Shown piece by piece: positions 54,717 through 62,669 of a stretch of 64,000 nucleotides of DNA. A model generated the notes under the pieces. The model ran no database searches. It saw only the letters and a list, made by a program, of their open reading frames with translations, and was not told the DNA's origin. The stretch is from Oscillatoria sp. CS-180 (GTDB taxonomy: Bacteria; Cyanobacteriota; Cyanobacteriia; Phormidesmidales; Phormidesmidaceae). The stretch spans positions 99,808 to 163,807 of the forward strand of contig NZ_JAQMUB010000045.1 in assembly GCF_028330965.1 (NCBI RefSeq), in the 5' to 3' direction. The translations under genes were made by a program, and so were the position numbers. Within the stretch, counting starts at the first letter, position 1. Each line of letters begins with the position of its first letter.

Positions 54717-55514
54717 ATGAAAAATAAGATGCTCATGCAAAACAAGATCTACCGTCAGCTAACCTCTGTAGGCCTAGCCAGTGTTGCGACAGCAACCTCA
54801 GTGCTCCTTGCACCAGGATCTGCTTTTGCACTCTCAGAGCAAGAGATTTTAGAGAAACTTGATCGAATCCCAGTCTTTTTAGTCGTTGACGATGCTGGTC
54901 AGCCCTTGACAGTCAGCCTTGAGACTGAAGAGGAAGCCGTCCCGTCACCCGTTGTCTTCATCGATTCAACTGAAGCAGAAGCTTTTGTTGAGGAGGCTGA
55001 AAGCGGAGAAGCCGAGTTCACTGATGATGTCCAGATTGCGATTTTGTCCCTGAGCGATGTTTATGCAGAGGCTAACGCTCAGCTCGATAGCGCTGATTCA
55101 CTGGTCTATATTCCCAGTGCTCAGTCGCTCTATTTAGCTAGCGAAATCTCTAATCAGGAAATTCAAGGTGTTCCTTTGTATGCTGCTGTTGATCTTGAGC
55201 GTAATCAGTATCTCTTGACTGGAGAGAACACGCTGCCGATGTTCTTCTCCTTGCAAGATTTGCGATCGCAAGTCCAATCATTGGTCGCTGTTAATCCAGA
55301 CATCGAGGATTCCATTGGCGTTGAAGTTACAACTTTTGAGACTGTCTTAAGCAGCATGGCGGCTGATGATCCCGAAAGCGATCCTTTGATGGAGCTAGTG
55401 GAATTTATTCCCTCTTCCCAAACGCTAGAGTATGTTCGGTCTTTGGCGGAGTCCGCTCCTGATGGTGAAGCCCCAGCAGAGTCTGCTCCTGATAGTGAAA
55501 CCCCGGCTGAATAG
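54717..55514 (+). CDS. Tic22-like family protein
   Basis: A signal peptide (basic NKIYRQ, hydrophobic SVGLASVATATSVLLAP, cleavage after SAFA) is followed by the Tic22 pattern: KLDRIPVFLVVDDAGQPL and VVFIDSTEAEAFVEEAE. Cyanobacterial Tic22 acts in the periplasm on outer-membrane protein assembly. The C terminus holds two copies of an ESAPDGEAPA-type unit. The frame opens at 54624, but the signal peptide places the start at the ATG at 54717 or 54729. Confidence 0.87.
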   Translation: MKNKMLMQNKIYRQLTSVGLASVATATSVLLAPGSAFALSEQEILEKLDRIPVFLVVDDAGQPLTVSLETEEEAVPSPVVFIDSTEAEAFVEEAESGEAEFTDDVQIAILSLSDVYAEANAQLDSADSLVYIPSAQSLYLASEISNQEIQGVPLYAAVDLERNQYLLTGENTLPMFFSLQDLRSQVQSLVAVNPDIEDSIGVEVTTFETVLSSMAADDPESDPLMELVEFIPSSQTLEYVRSLAESAPDGEAPAESAPDSETPAE

Positions 55515-55524
55515 TTTCGAGAGT

Positions 55525-55625
55525 TATAGCTTTGGCCATCTAGGCTTGTGCATAAGGCACATCGGGGTACTTAGTGCATAACCAGATGGCTCGCCCTTGT
55601 CCTAACGGAACTAGCGACGGCTATA
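55525..55625 (+). repeat. Repeat family A, copy 5 (full length)
   Basis: It begins TATAGCTTTGGCCATCTAG. AGATGGC (55584-55590) can pair with GCCATCT (55535-55541), and the outer TATAGC pairs with GCTATA. The core is CTTGTCCTAACGGAAC and GCGACGGCTATA. It lies just past the Tic22-like stop. Its conserved end faces the 3' end of the MerR gene, about 175 bases away. Confidence 0.8.
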
Positions 55626-55694
55626 GCTTCAAGGACCAGTTCCGTATCCTTAAACCTCTCTTGCAACTGCGCTGAGGGGATCATCATCATTTAC

Positions 55695-55738
55695 AAACTC
55701 AGCTAGGGGGCAACTTGTTCTCCTCTTGCTGAGTTTTT
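55695..55738 (+). terminator. Rho-independent terminator
   Basis: AAACTCAGC (55695-55703) pairs with GCTGAGTTT (55728-55736), with an additional AGGGG/CCTC in the loop, and is followed by TT. On the minus strand it could also end the MerR transcript. Confidence 0.7.
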
Positions 55739-55798
55739 GATGACGCTCAATCGTCACACTCTCAACGTCCTGGGCTGAATAGATGAAGCACTCCGGAT

Positions 55799-56218
55799 CT
55801 ATTCAGCAGCATGTTCGATGATGGGGCAGTAGTCCGCATCTAGCATTTCGCGTTGATCTGCCTCTGTAACTAAGACCTGGAGTTGCTGTTTAAGCTGGTT
55901 GAGTTGGTGGATACGTTCGTCAATCTCAACAATTTTTGTCTGAAACTTCTGTCGAACATCTTTGCACGGTCGTCTTCCTGAATCTGCAATACCCAGAACG
56001 TCTTGAATATCGTTGAGACTTAACCCTAAAGCTTGGGACTGTCGAATAAAACTGAGACGAGTTAAGACCGATGGTTCAAACAGGCGAAACCCACCAGACG
56101 TACGCTTGGCGGCCTGAATTAAACCGCGTTCCTCATAGAAGCGAATTGTTTTAACGGGCAAGCTACTTTGGGTACTTACTTGCCCAATCCGTAACAGCTC
56201 TGGAGAGGGAGATGTCAT
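55799..56218 (-). CDS. MerR-family regulator, heavy-metal type
   Basis: The N-terminal winged HTH LRIGQVSTQSSLPVKTIRFYEERGLI (residues about 9-34) is followed by the dimerisation helix. Two cysteines align with metal ligands of MerR-type sensors: the Cys in RRPCKDV and the Cys in DADYCPIIEHAAE. The third Cys of mercury-type MerR is not seen. No metal-transport gene is adjacent, so the inducer is uncertain. Confidence 0.9.
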   Translation of the reverse strand: MTSPSPELLRIGQVSTQSSLPVKTIRFYEERGLIQAAKRTSGGFRLFEPSVLTRLSFIRQSQALGLSLNDIQDVLGIADSGRRPCKDVRQKFQTKIVEIDERIHQLNQLKQQLQVLVTEADQREMLDADYCPIIEHAAE

Positions 56219-56236
56219 AGAACAAAACCATGCAAT

Positions 56237-56255
56237 AAGGATGTATATTCACCTT
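56237..56255 (-). promoter_or_regulatory. Candidate MerR operator
   Basis: Read on the minus strand, AAGGTG and CATCCTT (imperfect dyad) flank ATATA, 19-37 bases before the MerR start codon. MerR regulators usually control their own promoter through such a dyad. This is inferred from position and symmetry. Confidence 0.4.
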
Positions 56256-56321
56256 AATTTATCTCTCCAGAGAGCAGGAGAGTTCGTCGTTTTTCGCAAC
56301 AAATCAATCCTGCATGAATGA

Positions 56322-58400
56322 CTATCCCGCTTGACCATAAACAGGAATCACAATCTGAAACGTAGTTCCTTTACCCAGTTGGGATTTGAACTCAAGTCGT
56401 CCGCCATGTTTGACTTCAATAATGTCTCGACTGATGGACAATCCCATCCCCGTTCCGCGACCGCTAGGTTTAGTCGTGAAGAGGTAATCAAACACTTTGG
56501 TCTGGACCTCGGGAGGCATACCCACTCCGTTATCTGAAATTGCAATTTTCACCCAGCCACAGGATTGATAAGTAGTAATGGTGATCTGATTCGGGCACTC
56601 ATCCAAAACTTCAGGCGGCAGTATTTCTTCCCGTTCTTGAAGAGCATCAATAGCATTGCTCAGAAGATTCATCAGCACCTGATTCAAAGGGCCGGGATAG
56701 CAAATGACAGCAGGAAGCACATCATACTTTTTTTGCACATGGATCCCTGAGAAATGGCCGTTAGCTTTCAATCGGCTCGCCAGGATAGTTAAGGTGCTCT
56801 CAATGCCATCGTGGATTTGCACCTGTTTTTGCTCCGCTTCGTCTAGGCGCGAATAATTCTGTAAGGATTCGACAATCTCTCGAATTCGCTCTGCCCCCGT
56901 TTGTATGGAGCTGATGAGTTTCTTGAAGTCCTCTACGAGGAAGTCAACGTCGAGCTTTTCTGCAGAACTTTCGATTTCGCGGGTAGAGGCTCCTCGCCGA
57001 GCCAGGGACACCAAACTCAGCAACTCATCTACGTAGCTTTTAGCAAAGCTGATATTGCCGTAGATAAAAGTAACCGGATTATTAATTTCATGAGCAACAC
57101 CCGCTACGAGCTGTCCTAAGCTCGACATCTTTTCAGCTTGAACCAATCGTCTTTGAGCATGGGTCAGGTTCGCCAGAGTGGCCTCAAGTTCATCAGCTTT
57201 CTGCTCTACGCTATGGCTGTAGTCGGCTAGTTGTTGCTGAGACCGTCTCAACTGATATGTCATTTGGTTAAAAGATTTGGCAAGAACCCCCACTTCATCT
57301 TGGGTCGCTACTGATACGGAAGCATTGAGGTCTCCGCTCGCAATTCTTCGAGCAGTTCTTGAAATTGCCAAGATAGGCTGCGAGATTTGACGGGCAAGAA
57401 AGTAGATTCCTAGTGATAGGAGAACTGCTGAAACTACGCCAATGACAAGAATGTTTCTGAGTAATATTCGAGCAGGCTTCAGCGCTTCTGACTGTGGCAC
57501 CTCTACTAGTAACGCGAGGTTATAGTCCTCTAGCCACTGATAGACGCCAATGACAGGAATGTTCTTATAGTTGTTATACAGGCCTGTTCCACTCTCTCCT
57601 CGAACGGCAGCATCAATGCCTTCTGTGTGAACGCCTCTAGGAAATCCGCTGCGGCCAAAACCTTTGGCAGATACAAACACATTAAATTGATCAACTACAT
57701 AGGATTCTTGACCGCTACTATTGTTTTCGTCAGAAGGTTGCAAGATTTCGTCTAGACGGTTGGAATTTAGGTGAATTGCCAATACTGCAGCTAGTTCATC
57801 ATCAAGGTTCAAAACGGGCATCGAGATGGTTATCATTGGACGCTGTTTGATCGGAGAAGGATAGACCCCTTGAACGAAGAGACCCTCTTTCCCTTCAACA
57901 AAATAGATGTCTGTCGAACGGTATTCTCCTTCTTGCGCGGAATCAGTTGATATGGCAATTTGTCCTCCTACACCTGACATCAAGAAAATTTCCTCGACGT
58001 TGCGCTGGTTCTCCAGCAAAGTGTCAAAGTATTGATGGAGTTTTTGATAGCTAATGGTGCTTTTTAGCTGGTAATCGACGGCGTTTTCAGAGCGTTTGCT
58101 GAGGAGAGTGGCAGCTTCACGGATATCAGTCAAACCGGATTGAGTGACGATGAAGTCTTTCTGATCTTCAACCCAGCGTTCTAGGGATTCTTCGCGAATA
58201 TCTGCGATCGCCTTCAGCCGCGTCAAAACTTCGGCCTCTAGCGCTCTAGCAGCTAGAGCATAAGCTGAGAAACTCGCTGCGGAAACAACCAGTAGAGACA
58301 GCAGCAGGAAAGAGGCCACCAGTCGAACCATTAGGTTATGGTTCCACAGTTGAAAAAGGTTATTAATCTTCAGTTTTAACCTCTTCGAACCGTGAAGCAC
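56322..58400 (-). CDS. Sensor histidine kinase with outer sensing domain
   Basis: Membrane helices at about 25-50 and 310-335 enclose a periplasmic dCache-like domain. HAMP follows, then a coiled coil with QRRLVQAEKMSSLGQLVAGVAHEINNP (H box), the N box NLLSNAIDAL and G boxes DNGVGMPP and GRGTGMGLSIS. All catalytic parts appear intact. No response regulator is adjacent. The gene upstream on the same strand encodes a substrate-binding protein. Confidence 0.93.
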   Translation of the reverse strand: MLHGSKRLKLKINNLFQLWNHNLMVRLVASFLLLSLLVVSAASFSAYALAARALEAEVLTRLKAIADIREESLERWVEDQKDFIVTQSGLTDIREAATLLSKRSENAVDYQLKSTISYQKLHQYFDTLLENQRNVEEIFLMSGVGGQIAISTDSAQEGEYRSTDIYFVEGKEGLFVQGVYPSPIKQRPMITISMPVLNLDDELAAVLAIHLNSNRLDEILQPSDENNSSGQESYVVDQFNVFVSAKGFGRSGFPRGVHTEGIDAAVRGESGTGLYNNYKNIPVIGVYQWLEDYNLALLVEVPQSEALKPARILLRNILVIGVVSAVLLSLGIYFLARQISQPILAISRTARRIASGDLNASVSVATQDEVGVLAKSFNQMTYQLRRSQQQLADYSHSVEQKADELEATLANLTHAQRRLVQAEKMSSLGQLVAGVAHEINNPVTFIYGNISFAKSYVDELLSLVSLARRGASTREIESSAEKLDVDFLVEDFKKLISSIQTGAERIREIVESLQNYSRLDEAEQKQVQIHDGIESTLTILASRLKANGHFSGIHVQKKYDVLPAVICYPGPLNQVLMNLLSNAIDALQEREEILPPEVLDECPNQITITTYQSCGWVKIAISDNGVGMPPEVQTKVFDYLFTTKPSGRGTGMGLSISRDIIEVKHGGRLEFKSQLGKGTTFQIVIPVYGQAG

Positions 58401-58781
58401 TCTATTCTCCGATGCTATACATCTCGATATTTAGCAAGCATATTATCGAATAGATACACCCTGAAAGCATCAAGACCGCTCCTTAAGTCATGCTTTAATT
58501 TAGATTTTCAAAGAACTGCCAAAATCTCATCTTTAAAGTCAAAAATAAAGGGATCTAACCCAATTCGTCTATCAGTCTTGACATATTAATCCAGAGATAA
58601 TTTTCCTTGACACCCATAAACGAAAACAAAAATGAGTCTGATGTACGACTTTAATGGCGTCAGTCAACTTGAAGAGATGCCTGATAGCTGTTTATCGTAG
58701 CTTCCTAATTAGGCATTGCGATCGCCTCAAGTCTTCCCCCATGTTTTCGAATATAGAAAGGTCGGCGCAATTGCCACTGCA
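58401..58781. other. Gap between kinase and binding-protein genes
   Basis: It is AT-rich with one HIP1-like octamer near 58720. No terminator hairpin or small gene was seen, so readthrough from the binding-protein gene into the kinase gene is possible. Confidence 0.4.
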
Positions 58782-59957
58782 CTAAGAGGGATTGACCAAG
58801 CGCTCAAACTTGAACTGTCCGCCTTGAATTTTGAGCAAAACTACACTCTTGACAGGATCTCCTCCTCGCTGATAGCCAATTGTGCCAGTGACGCCTCGAT
58901 AATCTTTAATACTAACCAACCCCTCACGAATAGCTTCTGGATCAGCTTTTCCTTGGTTCTGAATAGCCTGAAAAAGAAGGCCAAAGGCATCATAAGTTAA
59001 CGCTGCCACATCATTGGGCACTTCATCATAGCGCTCGCGGTAGTGCTCTACAAATCCCCGAGCTTCTGGTTCTAGAATATCGGGCGCATAGTGGCTCGTA
59101 AAGATACTCCCTTCCAAATCATCAGATAGCTGCTCTGAGGATAATGTTACCCAAGCATCAGTCCCCAAAAAGATGGCCTCAATTCCAAGCTCACGGGCTT
59201 GTTCTGCCTGCACTAAGATTTCATTGGAATAGTTAGGCAGATACAGAATCTGAGGGTTTTGTTCACGAATGCGAGTAAGGTACTGAATGAAATTATTGTC
59301 AGCAGGATTATCGGGGGTATAGGTCTCATCGGCGACGATTTCTCCCCCAAGGGTCCGGAAAGCCTGTTTGAATACGTCAGCGGATGTCGTGTTGTGGGGT
59401 CGGGTGATGTCGTATAAAAGAGCTGCTTTTGTGGCTTGCAAATCTTTCCGAGCAAACTGAGCGATTACCTGAGCAGCCGCTAAGTCAGTAAAAGGAACCC
59501 GAAATGCGTAGCGTTTGTTAGCCGTAGTTGCTGGATTGGTTGACCAGGGACTAATCAAGGGAATTTGAGTCGCTTCTGCCACCTCTGCCACCGGAATGGC
59601 ATTGCGGCTTGCTTGAGGGCCAACAATGACAGCCACATCTTCTTGATTGATCAGCTTCTGGGCAGACGCTACTGCTCCCTGAGGGGTATCAAGACTGTCC
59701 TCAATAACGAGTTTGATTAGGCGCCTTTGCTTTCCTGTCTGCAACCCGCCCATCTCGTTGATCGGCCTTACAGCCATTTGTGCTGCATTAATGGTGGCTT
59801 GTCCGACTTCTGGAATGTCTCCACTGAGAGACACGATTAAGCCAACTCGAATCTCGGGAAGCGATCGCGATCGCTGGCAGCTTCCAAAAACCAGGCTCAT
59901 TGCAATCAAAGCAGCCAGTAACCAGAGCCTATATGATTTGAACATGGCAGCAGTCAT
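58782..59957 (-). CDS. Branched-chain amino-acid/amide-type substrate-binding lipoprotein
   Basis: The lipobox FGSC (C27) marks a lipoprotein. The mature part is a type 1 periplasmic binding fold (Peripla_BP_6): IRVGLIVSLSGDIPEVGQ, VIVGPQASRNAIPVAEVA, PLISPWSTNPATT. No permease or ATPase gene is next to it, but a sensor kinase gene lies downstream on the same strand, so a signalling role is possible. Confidence 0.92.
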   Translation of the reverse strand: MTAAMFKSYRLWLLAALIAMSLVFGSCQRSRSLPEIRVGLIVSLSGDIPEVGQATINAAQMAVRPINEMGGLQTGKQRRLIKLVIEDSLDTPQGAVASAQKLINQEDVAVIVGPQASRNAIPVAEVAEATQIPLISPWSTNPATTANKRYAFRVPFTDLAAAQVIAQFARKDLQATKAALLYDITRPHNTTSADVFKQAFRTLGGEIVADETYTPDNPADNNFIQYLTRIREQNPQILYLPNYSNEILVQAEQARELGIEAIFLGTDAWVTLSSEQLSDDLEGSIFTSHYAPDILEPEARGFVEHYRERYDEVPNDVAALTYDAFGLLFQAIQNQGKADPEAIREGLVSIKDYRGVTGTIGYQRGGDPVKSVVLLKIQGGQFKFERLVNPS

Positions 59958-60210
59958 AAGATGCTTTAAGTGAACCCCTTTCAGTTCGGTATTAACGTCT
60001 TAAGTAGTGCTCCTGGAATAGATAGCTTTGGTCTTCCTAGAAGGTTGATTAATTCACGTAGTCTCGGTGATAGTATCAGGTCGTTTGATCAAAATCGCAA
60101 TGACCGAGCCTGATTTGGGTTTAAGGTATCTTGAGCCTGGGATAGCAATACGACCTGACGGCGATCGCACCAATAGGAACCGTCTTTGAATTAGATAACC
60201 GTTTAGCACG

Positions 60211-60435
60211 ATGAATAGCCAGCAGCCAACCCAAGAACCCTACATTAAACTCGACCAATTCTTGAAATGGCAGCAGATTGCCCAATCTGGAGGTGAAGCT
60301 AAAATGCTGATTCATAACGGCTACGTTGAAGTCAATGGTGAAATGGAATTACGGCGCGGACGCAAACTCTTTCCAGGAGATGTGGTCACGGTAGATGACT
60401 TGTCTTACACAGTGGAAAGCTCTGAGCACAGTTAA
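60211..60435 (+). CDS. S4 RNA-binding domain protein
   Basis: The 74-residue protein is a single S4 domain: IKLDQFLKWQQIAQSGGEAK, MLIHNGYVEVNGE and RRGRKLFPGDVV. Relatives (YaaA/RqcP-like) bind rRNA or tRNA, often on ribosomes. Confidence 0.92.
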   Translation: MNSQQPTQEPYIKLDQFLKWQQIAQSGGEAKMLIHNGYVEVNGEMELRRGRKLFPGDVVTVDDLSYTVESSEHS

Positions 60436-60944
60436 CATCATGTATGGGATGACCTACGTCTGCACCAACAGCGTTGAAAATGATTGAGTGCGACAGGGAG
60501 GTCTTACCCATCTTTTTGTATTGCCCATTTTGTGTGTTGCAAAAGTGTTTTTGAATCAGGCATCGCTGATTGTTTTTGATGGCGCCCTCTGCATAGAGAA
60601 AACAGATAGACAGGAATAGGACAATTTGCTAAAAACCAAAGCAGATACCCTGTAAAATTCTCAACATATCTCGCAAACAGTCTTACAGGACGTTTTTAGA
60701 GATTTAACAATCCCCAAAAAGGTCGCAAAATATCTCTCGGGATAGTTACCGAGGTTAGAATGTAGAATCGTAACTTCATACACGGACTTCTTGCGTAAGG
60801 ATTATGTATTCAATTTAACTTTTTCCTTATTGACCTGAAAACTCCCGTGTTATCAATTGAATAGCAGAGACGATAGTAACTTCTCAGGGTAAAAATTACT
60901 ACTTGAAATTATCTACCTCTCGTCGAGACTACTAACAGGATAGT
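60436..60944. other. Long leader of the PEP-CTERM gene
   Basis: This 509-base stretch holds a small hairpin CTCGG/CCGAG (60736-60753) and several runs of A and T. It may contain a long 5' UTR or a promoter region. No gene or known RNA family was recognised. Confidence 0.45.
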
Positions 60945-61703
60945 ATGAAGGTCATTTTTTCTAAGGTTCTACACAGTAAGACAGGCTTAGCAGCCTCTCT
61001 CGTAACCGCTTCCGTTTTGGGCATGACTGTATTGGCTCCTTCCGCTCAGGCTTTTAACTTGGTTCCGTCTGCAGAAGGGGAAATCAAGACAAAAGACTTG
61101 GGATGCTTAACGGGCAATGACTGTTTTGAGCTAGATAGCAACATCTTCAGTAGCGTCACTAGCGAAATTGATGATTCTACTGGAACTCGGAGCTATCTCT
61201 TTGTAGATAGAAAGGGAACCCAAAACACCTACAACGATACCGTTAATGGTGGGACGTTTACGTTTGGCGCTGTTGATAGCGGCACCACTGAAAGCACTGA
61301 ACACTATTGGTTCCGCCCCGTTGCAGTCAACCCCGACGGTTCTCTGATTGAGGGTGGAGAGCTAGAAGTTGGAACGTTTACTTTCGAATTCACCAGAATG
61401 CTCTCTGAACTGAACCTCAGCTTTTTTGACACTGAGCGCTCAGGAACGACGAGCTACAGCATTAATGGCGGAGACTTTGTAACAATCGCCAGTGGTCCAG
61501 ATGCAAATATTCAAGACGTCGCACTGACAGACGTCAAAACCATCACTCTCAACTTGGGTGAGCGTTTTGGTCGAACGGGTGATGGCGTCAATTTCAATGG
61601 AACAGCTTCTGTCCCGGAACCCAGCTTGGTTCTCGGCGCTCTGGCAGCAACTGCTGGAGGCGCAGTTTTTCGTAAGCGTCGTCAGGCACAGTCCGAAGCA
61701 TAA
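60945..61703 (+). CDS. Exported PEP-CTERM protein (LEVG type)
   Basis: The signal peptide (KVLHSKTGLAASLVTASVLGMTV, cleavage near AQA) is followed by a beta-rich domain containing GGELEVGTFTFEF, the block that names the LEVG PEP-CTERM family. The C terminus has VPEPS, a hydrophobic segment and RKRRQAQSEA, the exosortase-type sorting tail. It is thought to be anchored and cleaved by EpsH/XrtA-like exosortases. Its cargo role is unknown. Confidence 0.9.
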   Translation: MKVIFSKVLHSKTGLAASLVTASVLGMTVLAPSAQAFNLVPSAEGEIKTKDLGCLTGNDCFELDSNIFSSVTSEIDDSTGTRSYLFVDRKGTQNTYNDTVNGGTFTFGAVDSGTTESTEHYWFRPVAVNPDGSLIEGGELEVGTFTFEFTRMLSELNLSFFDTERSGTTSYSINGGDFVTIASGPDANIQDVALTDVKTITLNLGERFGRTGDGVNFNGTASVPEPSLVLGALAATAGGAVFRKRRQAQSEA

Positions 61704-61741
61704 TTGACCCGTGTGTGGGTCTGATTCTCTCTACTGAATGA

Positions 61742-61778
61742 AGCTGTTCTACGGTCCAAAGTAGAGCAGCTTTTTTTT
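61742..61778 (+). terminator. Rho-independent terminator
   Basis: An 11-bp stem with one G-T pair (61742-61752 with 61761-61771) and an 8-base loop is followed by eight T. It ends the PEP-CTERM transcript. Confidence 0.93.
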
Positions 61779-61844
61779 GGTAAGCTCTATTTTCTATCCT
61801 TTGTTATTGCCCTATCGCTACTCACATCAAACTCTACAAACTTC

Positions 61845-62651
61845 ATGGTGCGTCCCCTCCTGAAACATATTCGAATTGTGCTTGTAGAACCTGCTGGTGC
61901 CTTAAATGTGGGGGCTGCGGCACGGGTCATGGCGAATATGGGTTTAACTGAACTGGTTCTTGTAAACCCGCAGTGTGATCCGCAGGGGAATGAGGCTCGG
62001 CTAATGGCTGTTCACGCCGCAGAGATACTAGAGCAGGCGCTTGTTGTCACGACGCTTCCTGAGGCACTTACGGGTTGTGTTAGGGCGATCGCCACCACGT
62101 CTCGTGATCGTGCCCTCAACACGGACATGGAACTTCCCGAAATAGCCCTTCCTTGGCTGCTAAAACCGGCGGAGGTAGAAGAATCCACGGCGCTAATCTT
62201 TGGCCCAGAAGATCGAGGACTCAGTAATGAAGAGTTGAACTATGCCCAGCGTTTTGTGCGCATTCCCAGCGATGCTGACTATCCTTCTCTCAACTTGGCG
62301 CAGGCGATCGCCCTCTGCTGTTACGAACTGGCCCGAGCTGCTGAACCTCGCCATCAACCTACGATCCGAAGCGAACCGATTTATCCCCAAGCCTCTGTTC
62401 CCTTGGACAAGTTAGAGGGTTTTCATCAGCATTTAGAAGCTGTTCTGCTTAAAATTGGCTACCTTTACCCCCATACAGCAGATAGTCGTATGGAAAAATT
62501 TCGGCGTTTCTTTCTACGGGCTGCGCCGACTCATCAAGAGTTAGCTATGCTTAGGGGGATTTTGAGGCAGATGGAGTGGGCTCTTATACAAGCCAGCAAC
62601 CATTCCCCGTCTGAAGGCAACTCTTCCTCACAAGAGGATGCGCGTGGCTAA
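61845..62651 (+). CDS. trmJ: tRNA 2'-O-methyltransferase, TrmJ type
   Basis: SPOUT-family signatures: IRIVLVEPAGALNVGAAARVMANMG at the N terminus, ALIFGPEDRGLSNEEL and SLNLAQAIALCCYELARA for the knotted SAM site. TrmJ methylates position 32 of tRNAs. At 268 residues it has the usual C-terminal extension. Its stop lies 18 bases before the next gene. Confidence 0.92.
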   Translation: MVRPLLKHIRIVLVEPAGALNVGAAARVMANMGLTELVLVNPQCDPQGNEARLMAVHAAEILEQALVVTTLPEALTGCVRAIATTSRDRALNTDMELPEIALPWLLKPAEVEESTALIFGPEDRGLSNEELNYAQRFVRIPSDADYPSLNLAQAIALCCYELARAAEPRHQPTIRSEPIYPQASVPLDKLEGFHQHLEAVLLKIGYLYPHTADSRMEKFRRFFLRAAPTHQELAMLRGILRQMEWALIQASNHSPSEGNSSSQEDARG

Positions 62652-62669
62652 GGTGACAAAAGAGACATA

